Positions 51,881 through 64,000 of a stretch of DNA of 64,000 nucleotides are shown here, one piece after another. The DNA comes from Himantopus leucocephalus. Lineage: Eukaryota; Chordata; Aves; Charadriiformes; Recurvirostridae. Position numbers and translations under genes: made by a program. Location: assembly GCA_003993805.1 (NCBI GenBank), contig RSEF01000001.1:179148267-179212266 (forward strand), read 5' to 3'. The notes below the pieces were generated by a model. That model made no database searches, was not told the DNA's origin, and saw nothing but the letters and a program-made list of their open reading frames with translations. Position 1 is the first letter of the stretch; each line of letters starts with the position of its first letter.

Positions 51881-54867
51881 TGTAGTCTGTCTAAATATCA
51901 AAGGTTTTTAAAAATGGGAGCAAATGAGGAAAAAGTCAGAAAGAAACCACCACAGTCTAGCTACGATTTACATGGAAAAACATTTGTAATCTCAAAGCTG
52001 ATTGCCGAGATAAGTTCAAATACAGAACTCAGACATAAGTCCCCATCGCTGATCAAAAGTGGACACTGTTCTTTGAACAAAGCCACCCCCACCGAAAAAA
52101 ATGGTTTTATCTTGGGGGCAGATGACTGCAGTGCAGCTCTCAAAACCTGGATTGTTACCACGGTTCTTCCACTGAATGGTGAGGTGACGCATTTCCTGCT
52201 TCAGTGGCAGTGCAGGTATTACAAAATCTAATGTGGGTAATACAAAGCTTACCCATGTTTCACGTTGATCAAACAGGTGAAATCTGTTCTGTTTGCCACT
52301 GTTCTCTTGCATCCTGCTTGTAAAATGGGCATAAAGATATGAATTCCTTTGACAAAAGCTCTTAATGTGAGAGCTAGAAGCTTTCTTTCCTCATTCAGGT
52401 TAACCCTGATTAAACAGGTAGCTGCAAAGCCCAAGCCAAAAGTCTTATAAGAATCTCAATGAAAATCAACAACATCTCCACCCCCCAAAATACTGGGGGG
52501 AGGGGGAAGTCTATTTCCAGCCAGATTCAGAAAGAAGTCACTTTGCATCACTGATTAAGAATTATTACTGTCAAGAAATATTCATTGTTATGCTGTTACT
52601 CATTGAAGGTATAGGCAAGAAAAAGGCAGGAGCAGTTTGCAAAGGGCTTGTGAAGAGTAACACAAGTTACAAAAAACTTTGGAGGAGGCACCAAGAAGAC
52701 ACACTCTACTGTATTTAGCTGGAGCGTTCCCTGTGCCTTCAGCATCTCTGAAAAGGGGGTAGCTTTCTCATAGAAATAACTAGGCCTGTTACGTTATAAT
52801 CCAGCATGTGGTATATGAAACATATGGACGGGGGGATAGTGAGACTCACAGCAAGGAAGAAAATGTAATTAAGAAGCAAACAAAGCTGAGTCAGGCACAT
52901 ATGTGCCGACCAGGCAGGAGCATCCAGTGGTGCCGTGTGAATGTGCAAGGACGTAAGCAGTGCTTGACCTAAGAGATGCAATTACTATGCAACTATGATG
53001 GTGCCAACCGGCAAACATAAGTTGAGGAATACACAACGAAACATTTCTGAAAATCAACGAAACATTCCTGGAAATCATAGTAGCTTTTCTATTCATTGTT
53101 TGGCATCACATATTTGACTGCAAAACAAAACAGAGAGGAAAGAGTATAATAATTTTGGGCCCTGTTAGGAATTTCAACAGACTATAAAGATATATTTCAT
53201 AGTGCTGATGTGCAGATACTGACAGGGAAATCATGAGATTACTGACAAGCCAGCAACGAAAATGATTTATCATACACTACTGAGTAGAACAGCAGCCCTG
53301 TAAGTGTCAAGAAAACTTTTGGGAAAGCTAAAGTTTTGCATCAGAAGCTGTTTGCATAAAATCACTGAAGAGAAGACTTGGAAGAAAGCACGTTCCCCTT
53401 ACTGACTATCAAATTTGAATTTCCTGTATGGTTTACCAAAAGACCATGCTAGATGGTAATGCCATGGTAAGCTAGACTGTAACACTGCTAAAGCCATTGT
53501 GGAGAGGTGAATATTGGACTAAATGTAGGCATGATGAAGCTGAGGAAAACTCAGATCTTTTTAATCAGGAGTCCATTGGCTTCTGAGGAAATCTGGACAG
53601 CCCCAGGGAAACTAAGAATCCAAGGGAATGTCTAGATCAAAATACATGAAATACCCAGGGATGATGTGACACAGATCTGACAGATACTAGGTTTTATTGG
53701 AATTTCTCAAATTCTGTTATGTTCTGCCCTTGAAACATGCCATGATGGCACCATAGAGACTCAGGAATACCTTTTTCAAGAATAGACAAAACCAAACAAC
53801 AATCTGAAGCACCACAAAGCTGTGAAGTGGCTGGAGCAAGAGAATAATGCATCTGAAGGAGACCTGGGAGCAACATTGCGGCAAAACCAGGTCTTTCATA
53901 AGGCTCCTGAATGGCACAGAGAAGAATAAGTTTGGATAAAAAGGAGATGCTGGTTGCTGGTTTTTCAGCATGGCACAGTTCTGTCTTAGCTCTTTGCAAG
54001 GGTACAAACCCGCCACAAGCCACTGGAAAGCATCGTAGAGAGGCCATTGACCAAGTATTATCCAGGAAAGGTACTCCTTGTGACAGACAAACTGAAGAGG
54101 GTGTATTTCTCCGGTGCAGCTTAAGTGGCCCAGGAAACAGAATAACATCATACTTGAATTTTTCCTACTTATGCCAAGAGGCTCTATGTTGAGCAGCATC
54201 ACCTTGAGTGAATGCTAAGAAAAGAAAATTATTTATGCACTCAAACTGTCCAGTACATAAGGAGACAATGTCAAAAGAATATGTTTCTGTCACTGGTTGG
54301 AGGGTAATCTGTGCATTAATGACCAGGCAGTAAACACAGACAAATTATACCTAGGATATTAAAAAGCCTTATGTGAATTCGTAAATAGTCATACTGTTGA
54401 GGAATGAACATCCAATGAACCTTATGGGATGTATAAATTCTACAATAATCAAGAACAGCAAAGAATATTTTACCCTTTGGAAATGCCATCCAACCTATCA
54501 GAAAGATCAGATTAATTTGTTTTTACAGAAGAGAAGTAAGGTCAAAGATTATTTCTCCATTCTCTGCAATACGGGCTATCCCAGAAATACTAAATCCGGG
54601 AAAAAGAAGGTGTATGGAAACTGAAATGCATATAAGGACATGTAATTATTACACCTTGCTCTAATATGCTGTAGCAGAATTCAAACAAGATCCTCTGCTA
54701 TGTTGCTGGCATGCCCAGAAATTTTGAAGAATACTAGTAATGTTTTTCTTAAGAAACAAAACTGAAATAGGTATTTACTTGGAATGCAGAAAAATAAATT
54801 CCAACACCTGTGAAATGAAAGTGCTTTTACACAGAAATAATTAAGCCCATCCTTTTGCATAAAACTT
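51881..54867. other. Intergenic DNA without recognised features
   Basis: No gene, RNA gene or repeat recognised. Open frames up to 161 codons overlap one another on both strands and look like chance. Confidence 0.5.
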
Positions 54868-55597
54868 TGTCGTGGTTTAGGCTGAACTGGCCACTGGGGA
54901 CGTGGGGGACCCCAGATGGGACCGACAGATGCTCCCCACCACCTCTCTTCAAAGAGAGAGACAGAGGAGGGAAAAAGAGACTTAGGAGTTTAGAAGGAAC
55001 TAAACTACTTAACGAAATATTAATAATAAAATAAAAAGAAAATAATGAAATATATACAAAACAATATCAAGCTCCCAGGATGATGATCGCATCACCCGCT
55101 GGCACTGGGGCAGTCCCAGACTGGACTCGGTGACAGACAGGAACTTGATTCCAGATCTGGACCCAGGAGCGGGATCAAAGGCAGACGAACAGACCTCCTC
55201 GGACGCCGGCCATTGAAGGAAGAGGCCGACCCCTTTGATCCCTCAGCCTTTATACTGAGCATGATGCAGATGGAATGGAATACCCTGGTGGTCAGTTTTG
55301 GGTCACCTGTCCTGTCCGCTCCTCCCCGCAGGTGGGACCCCGCTATGCTCTTCCCCTTCCGACCCTCCAACGGGGCAAATAACAAAGTGAGCTGACCTTG
55401 GTTGTTACAGCAATAAGTATAAGCAGGAGCCTCACTGCACACCATTCCTTGGGCATCAGCTATAAACATTGGTCTTATCACTCTGAGAGGGAACAGTGTC
55501 TGCACAATATGCTGTTAATTTCAGTAGTTAGAAGAAGCCTAGCTGCAAAGTAAAGTTACTGAACAAAACTGGTCCTGTTTTACATCAAACCAGGACA
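54868..55597 (-). mobile_element. Solo LTR 2 of the same ERV family, 5-bp TSD
   Basis: Reverse-oriented copy of the LTR at 17657 and 60386. On the plus strand it begins TGTCGTGGTTTAGGC and ends AAACCAGGACA. It is flanked by identical AACTT (54863-54867 and 55598-55602). The TATA element reads GTATAAAG on the minus strand (55248-55255). The poly(A)-like hexamer of the other copies is changed here (GTTAAG where they have ATTAAAG). There are no internal viral genes. Confidence 0.9.
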
Positions 55598-58260
55598 AAC
55601 TTAATAGTATATTAAATGAAAACCATGACCCTAATCATGTACTTCCTTTTAGTCTGAAATAAGGAAACCAGCAAACACCATTACATTTAAATTACTAGCT
55701 TTGTTTTTCTCAATGCATCATTTCCTCCCAAGGCTCCCACAAAGCTATGGAAAAGAAGAGTGAAAAGTAAAAAGAACCAAGAGGCAGCAGGGATTACCTA
55801 TCCACAGCACTGCTGCTCTGTGCAGAGCAGAGATCAGCAGAAATGTGTCAGAAAATCAAGGTTTTGCTTCCTGCTAGGGCATTCTTTTACAACAAATAGC
55901 TAATATGTACAAATAGCTAAGATAACACATAGTAAGCAGAGACCCAGCTACAATAAAAGAGAAGAAACAGAGACTGCTAGGCACAATGTTAGCCATCAAA
56001 TGCCCATATAAAATAATGGCAAAGGAAGGACCTGCAATATAGATCAGATGGGTTGGTTATAAACTCAGGATAGCAGTGAAGCTGTAACTGAAGATAACTT
56101 CAAAGTAGGGGCAGACTATAAAAAATGAAAGCCTTTTTTTAATTAAAGAAGTCTCCTGAAATTGGAAAAAAAGCAGCAAGCTCCTTTTCCCTTCCAGCAG
56201 CTAGAGGGGAGTGGAGTTTCAATTTTATAAATTGCTAACTAATCTCAGCTAATATAAGCTACTAATCTCTTACTTATGCCCCAGGTCCAACATCCTCCTC
56301 ATTCCTGCATTTGAAAGTGTCATTCAAAATGTTTAGGATATTGAAGTTTCAACTTTCCTGGGGAAATGAAGAAATAACTGTGGTTTCTGTGGAATATCTT
56401 AAAATTATTTTCTACTTAATAAGCTGTTGCCACAGCTAAATTAAAAAAAAAAATAAAAAAAAGATTTCCAAACAGAGTTAAGATGTGTCCAAAATAATAC
56501 GTGATAATTGACAGCACAGTATGTCATCAGTGTTGCAGTTATCCCAAATAATAGAAAATCCCCACATGCATACAATTAGGGCACTGAAACAACCTCAACT
56601 CTGCCCCATAGCCCCATGGTGCAGTACCCATATGATTATGATTAAAGCTTCTCAGTGTCTGCAGTCCCAGAGCAGAATAAATTACTTTTTCATTTTTTGA
56701 TGGTTTATTTTCAATTCTTTTACACTAACCTCTGTTACCTTTGCTGCAATGAGTAGAATTTTGAAAACTTTAAGATTACATGGCATTTGGTGCCAAGATT
56801 AGCATAGCTGAAAATTCATCTGCATATGACTATTTCCATCACTGAAGCTATCAAAGAACTTCTCTCTTTTCAAGAAGCTTTTCAATCCCATTGCTCTCAA
56901 TGGGATTGAGGGCAGACGTCCCCTCTTGTGCTGTAACTGTCAGCACCTTGCTTCATTTCCAACACACACAAAGTCAACAACATAATGCTGCTGGCAAGTT
57001 AAATGCCCAGATAAGCTGCCCCTGTGGGGGCACCTAATTGGCAGGGTGCATTCGCCCATTCTATTCTGCTACCAGCTAATCTAAATCTTTGCTTTTTGAT
57101 AGTGCATTGCTGCTGTTTACTAGCTGAATTTTGGCTACACTGTCAGAAGCCTGGAGTCCTTGGTAGGACAAAGTCCTATTCTGTGAGGAACGTAAATGGA
57201 TATTGTCTTCTAGCCCAGCTCACAGACCTCATTTTTTTTTGTAGAAGAATTATTTAAGTTCAATTTTACTTTTGAACTTCCAAGTATAATGGCAAGGGTG
57301 ACCACATTTTTCTACATCTTGTGTTTTGATTCATTACCGTAAAAAGCCAATGCAAATGATTACTGATAGCCATTCCTGTAGAGCTCTTTGCCATTTCTGT
57401 GCAAGACAAGTTCTAGCTGGCTTTCTTTTCCAAGTGTCTAAACTATTTGTTCTTGCTCCTTCGCATCCCCCACTTTTGAGGCTTGTTATGTTATGAATTT
57501 TCTTTCTCTTTGTCTCTCTTTCCTGGCAAGTGTTCTCTTTGCAGCTAAGTCCTTCCTTTCTGTTGCCAGGCACAATTTTTTTCCTTAGGTTGCTAGGCAA
57601 TATTAGTTTTCTTCTTATTTTACTACTCATGTGACTTCTGCTCACCATCCCCTTCCAACATTGCCCCACACCTTTTATTCATTACCACCTCTGCTCGCAC
57701 ATACACAGCTGAACAAAATTTAACAAGTGAACACCAAAAGGGGCTTAAATTAAGAGTATTTGCTATAGCTAGCCTTAAAAATTTATAGCAAAATTCAAAA
57801 TTTAAAGAATAAGGTTTCATATTTCCCCTGAAGAATGCATTTTAATAGAATCCAAATTTAATGCAAACAGTTCAGGTGGAGTGAGGAAGGCCTTGCCTGT
57901 AATTATCTAATCTATTGTCATGCTTAATGAACGTAGCATAAAGGGCTATTGAGGTTAAGCTGTACTTCACTATGTTTGTTTAAAAACCCATCATAGAGTC
58001 CCTCTGGGATCTAATTTATTAAAACCACTTCAGCAAACAGTGGCGTGAATAAGAAATCAATTCCTTTTCCTCCATCAGAAAAGGAGAGGCTGAATGACTG
58101 GTGTTTTATATCAGATGATTCAAGTAATACATTGCAGATATGCTGTCCCAGATGACAGTATGGAAATTACCTTCCTAACAGCTATGAAATATATGATTTT
58201 TTGTCTTTGAAATTTCCTCCAACTTTTTCTTCCACTGGTGCTGCAGCACTCATCATATTG
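55598..58260. other. Intergenic DNA between LTR 2 and a tandem duplication
   Basis: AT-rich, no gene. An A-rich tract lies at about 56442-56463 and an 11-bp perfect hairpin at 56883-56908. Confidence 0.5.
56883..56908. repeat. Perfect 11-bp inverted repeat, 4-nt loop
   Basis: CAATCCCATTG, then CTCT, then CAATGGGATTG. The arms are fully complementary. No T-run or gene end lies beside it, so it is not a terminator; its meaning is unknown. Confidence 0.9.
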
Positions 58261-58655
58261 CTCCCCCACCTAAATTGCTTCTGTCATATAATTTGAGCAT
58301 TGTGTTGTATTCAAAATGACACACAGCAGCATGGAACAAATGGGTCATCATCACAGCTGATAAACTCAAGATAGAGATTCATCTCAGCCTCTCTGCATCA
58401 AACTCGGTCTTCCTTTATGGGGAGCTGCTGAAGTTGTCCTTCTGGAGTCAGCTTTCNTCTCCCCAACCTAAATTGCTTCTGTCATATAATTTCATCATTG
58501 TGTTGTATTCAAAATGACACACAGCAGCATGGAAAAAATGGGTCATCATCACAGCTGATAAACTCGAGATAGAGATTCATCTCAGCATCTCCTGCATCAA
58601 ACTCGGTCTTCCTTTATGGGGAGCTGCTGAAGTTGTCCTTCTGGAGTCAGCTTTC
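58261..58655 (+). repeat. About 197-bp tandem duplication around a single N
   Basis: Bases 58261-58456 and about 58459-58655 are near-identical; I count about six differences and one indel. A single N (58457) sits exactly between them. Most likely the two ends of adjoining contigs, or two haplotypes, were placed end to end. A real tandem duplication cannot be excluded. Confidence 0.9.
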
Positions 58656-59282
58656 CTCTCTTTCCTATCCAAAGCTCTTGTCCCGCAAATTTCTTTTGGA
58701 GTTCTCTTTCATTTTAAGAGGCCCAAACACCAGCTCTTGCTTGCTGGACTTTGACTTTTGTCCATTCACGACAAAGACCTGGGCTAAGAGAAGCTGTGAA
58801 AGTGGTATGTGCCCTTTCCTCCTCTCCACCCCACCCTCCACGCAGAGCAAACCTTGTCCTTCATTGCCTCTACAGAGGGAAACAGCTTCCCTTGGCCATA
58901 GCTGGCCTTTATGATTGCTCCTTTCATCTCTGGGAGGATCCAAGAGGATAAATGGTAGAGTAAAATAATAAGCAGAGGTGATACCATAATATCATATTAA
59001 AAAAACATAGTAATTTAATAACATGTGTGGTTCAGACCTACATGATGATGCCAGGATACACCTTTTACCACTCCTCTAAAGCATTGCCCTACAGCTTTCT
59101 CCCCTGTACAGACTTTGCTGAGGTTTCCTTCAAGCCTGAATGGTGGCTCCACCTCTCTTCNCCTCTTCCTTTTGCATATCTTTTATGGAGGTTATACTTT
59201 GTTAGCTGCAATAGAATCACTGTTAATATATGTTAGTATAAGAGGAAAATAAAGCTGACTTCCTGGTCTTTGTTTAATAGAG
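58656..59282. other. Intergenic DNA up to an assembly gap
   Basis: No gene. A single N at 59161 sits between two CTCTTC words (CTCTTC-N-CCTCTTCC), so it may be another short overlap join. Confidence 0.6.
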
Positions 59283-59382
59283 NNNNNNNNNNNNNNNNNN
59301 NNNNNNNNNNNNNNNNNNNNNNNNNNNNNNNNNNNNNNNNNNNNNNNNNNNNNNNNNNNNNNNNNNNNNNNNNNNNNNNNNN
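59283..59382. other. Assembly gap (100 N)
   Basis: Exactly 100 N, of unknown true length, ending in a poly(A) run. Confidence 0.99.

Positions 59383-59420
<38 letters not shown>
59383..59420 (+). repeat. A38 homopolymer abutting the gap
   Basis: Thirty-eight consecutive A directly follow the gap. The run probably caused the assembly break, and its true length is uncertain. CR1 elements do not carry poly(A) tails. Confidence 0.95.
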
Positions 59421-59422
<2 letters not shown>

Positions 59423-60385
59423 TGTTTCTGGATATTCCTTGAACAAGTTTTATATGAAAACACGAGTATAAATTCTCAGTCAATATAGATCAAAGTAGTT
59501 TTACTGACAGCAGTGCAGATTTATGGCAGCTGAAATTTATGAAAGCCTTAAAAATCAAATTGGATGAGCTCCTCTTGTACCACTAAATCCCATCTCTAGC
59601 AATTGCAGTTTGTTTTGCCAAATAAACCATTTCATAAACCTATCACACTGTTTGGTTTTGATATGTGAATATTGTTTGCTTTGTGATGGTAAAGCAAGTA
59701 TTTTCTTTCTCTTTTTTGGGGGAACAGAACATATCTAAAAGAAAGGCATTATTGTGAGGAATTTGGAAGAAGTATTTCATGGTCAAACCAGAAGGAACAG
59801 AGAACGTAAAGAGTGGAAAATTGCTCTTACTAAATGATCTAAAGTCTCTTTTCTGAATCTTGATTTGACTGGAGAAGGCTGACAATAAGGTAAACCTAAA
59901 ACTGAAATACAAAGGAAGCCCCATGCTAAAATCTTTTCTGTACCCTGCACACTGCCCTATTAATATGCCCTCAATGCCTGACACTGCCTGAGCTCTCTTT
60001 CTAAAGCGCATACAAGAACTCCACGTGCTTCTTAGTCTTATCACTTCCATCCCTTGCTTCACCTCCATTACAGGCTTGGTTTAGTAATCTCTGTATCAGG
60101 AAATGCTATCAAGTTCCTCGTTCAAGTCTTGTAAAATACATTTTCTCTTGCAGGCTACTCAAGGGCCAAAGTGCAGTAGCCCCCTTCCTTATAGAACTTT
60201 CTATAGTTAGGAGTTGGCCTCAGGCTAATCCTTAGTTCAGTTCACATATATGGATCCAAATATCAGATATGCTTTTCAGAATTAACTTTTTTTTTTTCTG
60301 TGTGATGTTATTTTTCTTGATTTGTCAGTACCTGATCATGTTCAACTAGTCTCTATCACTCCTCAGGTTAAGGACTCTTCTCTGT
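59421..60385. other. Intergenic DNA without recognised features
   Basis: No gene or repeat recognised before the third LTR. Confidence 0.5.
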
Positions 60386-61129
60386 TGTCCTGGTTTGAGG
60401 TAGAATAGAGCCAAGTTTCTGTTCAGTAACTTTACTTTTCAGTTAAGCCTCTTCTAAGTAACTGAACTCCCTGAAATTAACGGCATATTTTTAAGACAAT
60501 AGTCTGCTCCTAGAGTGATAAGACCTGATTGTTTCTAATTTATGCCAAGGAATGGTGTGCAGAGAGGCTCCTGCTTATTCTTATTGCCATAACAACCAAG
60601 GTCAGCTCACTTTGTTATGTACAAAGTTTGAGGGTCGGAAACAGAAGAGCATAGTGGGGTTGCAGCTGTGGGGAGGAGCGGACGGGACAGGTGACCTGAA
60701 ACTGACCAACGGGGTATTCCATCCCATCTGCCTCATGCTCAGGATAAAAGCTGAGGGATCAAAGGGACAGCTCTCTCTTTCTTCAATGGCTGGTGTCCGA
60801 GGAGGACTCTGTCTGTTCATTTGCCTTTGATGCCGATCTGTGCGTTCCTGAATCCAGATCCAGAACTCTGTCTGTCACTGAGTCCGGTCTGGGACTTCCC
60901 CAGCAGCAGTCGGTGACGTGATCGTCATCCTGGGAGCTAAATGTAGTTTTGCATATATTGTATATATTTCATTATTTTCTTTTTATTATTTTATTAATAT
61001 TTTCATTAAAGTAGTTGGCTTTCTTTTTGAACTCAGAAGTCTCTTTCTCTCTCTTCCTTCTCACCTGGAGAGAGAGGTGGGGGAGAGCATCTGTCATTCT
61101 TTTCAGTGGCCAGTCTGGCCCAAACTACA
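60386..61129 (+). mobile_element. Solo LTR 3 of the same ERV family, 5-bp TSD
   Basis: It begins TGTCCTGGTTTGAGG and ends CCAAACTACA. Identical TCTGT duplications flank it (60381-60385 and 61130-61134). The TATA element GATAAAAG is at 60743-60750 and ATTAAA at 61005-61010. Like the other two it carries no gag, pol or env sequence. Short open frames inside all three copies are not coding. Confidence 0.92.
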
Positions 61130-64000
61130 TCTGTATATGAGCCTATCCATTCCACTAAGCTTACTGTCTGAAATTTTTATGATTTGCAAGGAGTTACTTG
61201 TATAGTACAAAGGGAGAATGCCAGAGACACTAGCAAGGGCAACCTGAAGAGAAGGTTACTTGAGAAAGGCTGACCATCTGCCTCCTCCATAGCAGTTTTT
61301 TGTTCTTTTCCTCTCCAAAAGGCCTCTTGTGAAATAGTACCTCTGTGCTTGATTTCACCAGTGAGGCACGGGTCCTTTCAAGAATAGGTATGCTCATAAA
61401 AGAACAATCTCTTTACTGACAAAGAGAAGAGGAAGTTACCCCTACTGGGAGCAGATTGTACTGGCCCAAGCTCTAGGCCATGAAATGGAGTAGTTGGGTC
61501 AGTCTCCAAAAACTGATTGCAAAGTAGAGCTTCACCCTCCCACCCCACATCTCTATGCCATCCATTACGTGTGATTTTACACACGGTTTTCAGTGTAATC
61601 TACTGATCTGTACTCCCATGTTTCTGCTTTGTTATTTTCCAGACAGTGAGTTTTACAGCCCAGATTTGATTTTCACAAAACCTGATATCTTTTTGGGTGA
61701 GGATTATAAATGACCTATCCTCACAGTTTTTCTGTTTGTGCAAAACTAACCTTGACTCATCCTGCATACAACTAACCTGATAACCTGAAGCATCAGGTTT
61801 TGACAGCTTCTCATCGATGGAAGGAGTCAAGGTTATGGTGCCTGGCTTGGCTGGGTATTTTTATGCCTTCACTGGTCTGACTTGCAGGCTTTAACAGACT
61901 TTTCATAAATTCATTTCTTGTCCCCTGCTCCACTTTTCCGAAACTGAATCTTAAAAGTGAAGATCTTTAAAGAAGTAAATATGGGTTGACAACCAGACTG
62001 TAAGTCACAGCAATATTGTAATGGTGCACGACATTGTTTGCACATCTCTTATCTGTTCCACTCTACTGGGAACGTGTAGTTATAGCCCTGTGTCATCAGG
62101 AGTGTTTCCAGCTTGGAAAATGGAAATAACATACCTGTAGCTATGCTGTAGGGTTCTGGCACCATGTGCCAGAGCCTTCCAACAATGAAAAAGCTGTGTT
62201 CAAAGGGGAAAGTTAAAACTGACAGGCCATCATGGTGACACCAGGAAGATTTGCTAAAATAGTGTTTCTGTTTGCTTTGAGGGTAGAAGTAGGAAAGGGT
62301 GCAGCACTTTTTTTTTTTTTAGGAATCTCGGTCCATTTTGGCAGTTTTTGACACAAGTGCCAGAATGACTGGGGAAAAACAGGGTGTGTTTGCATGACCT
62401 TTTGCAGGGCCATACAGAGATACTGGCTCTGTTAGGGATAGAAGGAAGCAACCATCCATGTTAGATGTTTTCACCAGAGCTACCTCATCCGGCATTGCTA
62501 TGAAGTGTGTGCATTGACTCTAGAAAGAGGCAATTCATGGGTAGCCTGCAGCGCGCAAAACTGCTGTAGGAAATTCCGAGGTGGAGGATTGACTCTCCGA
62601 AAGGCCTGAGGACAGGTTTATGCCATGCAATAACATAATGTGCAAAGCTCCCTGACCTAATAGCAATGAGAGCCGTCACAACACAATCGCATTGTGCAAA
62701 AGTAATGAAGAATGAAAGGCCTAGGTTTCAAAAGCAATATGGCTATTTCACTGTGGTGCCACTTCGGGAGTAATAAATGCCATCTTTCAGCTGCCTTCCA
62801 GTCACAAACAAGGAAAACCAAGCCGCAGCTGCAAACTCTGCACTGATGAGGTTACGTTTTTTTCAGAGTCCAGCTCTGTGGTGATGATCTTGCTGGGAAG
62901 GGACGAGCATGCCCTGCGTCTGTCAGCCCCTGCCAACTGTATTAATATTGTGACCCATCTCGTTTCTGAAAATCAAACTGACCCCAGCATGACCTCACCC
63001 ACTTCTTGAAATGTATGGGGGTTGCAGCAAAAGCCTCTTCCAAGAGGACTTATTGAAAAGAAACAGGCATCAGGAAGTTTTGGGTTAGCTTTACATCCAG
63101 CACAGCTAAACCACTCTGTAAAAAGTATATTGATGATCATTTGCTTTCTGTTAATCTCTGTTGCTAAGATGCCTCCATTTCAAAACCTGATGTGTTACAA
63201 GTTAGGTAGATGGAGATCCCTTTACAAGGCCAGGTCTTGATGCGTATGGCTTTGAGATCAGATTGGGGTCTGAAGAATGGTGGCCACTGAAGAAGCACCT
63301 GCTGCGTTGCAGGGCAGAGAACTCAGTGGAGAACAGAGCTAAAATGGTTGGGCACAATCCAGACCTTCATTTAAAATACAGAATACTCCCTTGAGCCAGA
63401 GGCTTTAAAGATAATGTGGAAGCTGGAGGGAGATCTGTTTTGTAATTAAATACATATTTCTAGTTAAACTAACTATTACATGAAAATGAAAACCTATTTG
63501 TGGGACTCAGTCTCTTTGGTTCCTGTTCATCAGAGTCTCATGTTTTTGCAAGGGGTTTCACAGAAGTGGAACTCGCCATACAATCCCATGATAGCATAGG
63601 AAATAATTACTGTCCCAGTGGTTTCTGTTATTCCACTTGAAATGCAGGAATAGATTACACGCGAACCTAAGCATGGGCTTATGTAGGGGAAAAGGGGGCC
63701 TTTTCTCAGGCTATATCCCCATACATGTTTGGCCATAAAGTACTCCAAGAAGATAGGCACTTGCTTTCCAGAATGAGGTCTTAGGTTATCTACATTTGGC
63801 TGGTAGCACTGCCTAGATGTGGAAAGGAACAAAACATGGAAGAAATGAAGGACTTTAAAAATGAAGGACTTAACACTGCATTTGAGAAGAATTTAGGATG
63901 CGACCGAGGGGAAAATATCAGCTGCCATTATTTCTGGTAGAGGCTGTTGTGGCCACAGGTAGGATGGGAGAAATGGTAAGCTGCATATTCAAGGAGTTTA
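61130..64000. other. Intergenic DNA to the window end
   Basis: No gene. About 62480-63000 has moderate GC and scattered CpG (for example GCAGCGCGCAAAAC) and unique-looking sequence; it is discussed as a possible conserved element. The last kilobase is ordinary AT-rich DNA. Confidence 0.5.

Noticed and set aside
55092..55505. 137-codon frame inside LTR 2, with similar frames at 17819 and 60552
   Set aside because: These are homologous pieces of LTR sequence that differ in frame and length between copies. LTRs of this kind do not code for protein.

Overview
The window is vertebrate nuclear DNA, almost certainly from a bird. Three things point there: one intronless vertebrate gene (KCTD12) under a strong CpG island, CR1 LINE fragments of the avian/reptilian type (including the ATTCTATG-type 3' end), and solo LTRs of an endogenous retrovirus with intact 5-bp target duplications. 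The species cannot be fixed from the sequence alone.

Layout. Bases 1-619 are the GC-rich promoter and 5' UTR of KCTD12. The complete 340-codon reading frame is at 620-1642 (+). A long AT-rich 3' UTR probably follows to about 5.7 kb, where an AATAAA with a downstream GU-rich element is the best 3' end. From there to 64000 I find no gene. The region is AT-rich intergenic DNA holding dispersed repeats: three solo LTRs of one family (17657-18411 +, 54868-55597 -, 60386-61129 +), an older related LTR-like element (about 51011-51880), at least seven CR1 fragments of different ages, a few microsatellites, and several assembly scars (three 100-N gaps and five single Ns, two of them between near-identical tandem copies). 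From what I remember of mammalian and chicken synteny, the 3' side of KCTD12 faces a large gene desert towards LMO7, which fits.

How it works together. The only protein product is KCTD12, a cytoplasmic auxiliary subunit of GABA-B receptors that tetramerises through its T1/BTB domain and binds G-beta-gamma through its H1 domain. Its long 3' UTR carries four Pumilio-type motifs. A few stretches of the desert look like conserved regulatory DNA by texture only; this is a guess that needs an alignment.

I found no undescribed multi-gene system. The most solid observations beyond the gene are the exact LTR boundaries with target-site duplications, the Pumilio motif cluster, and the likely false duplications at single-N joins.
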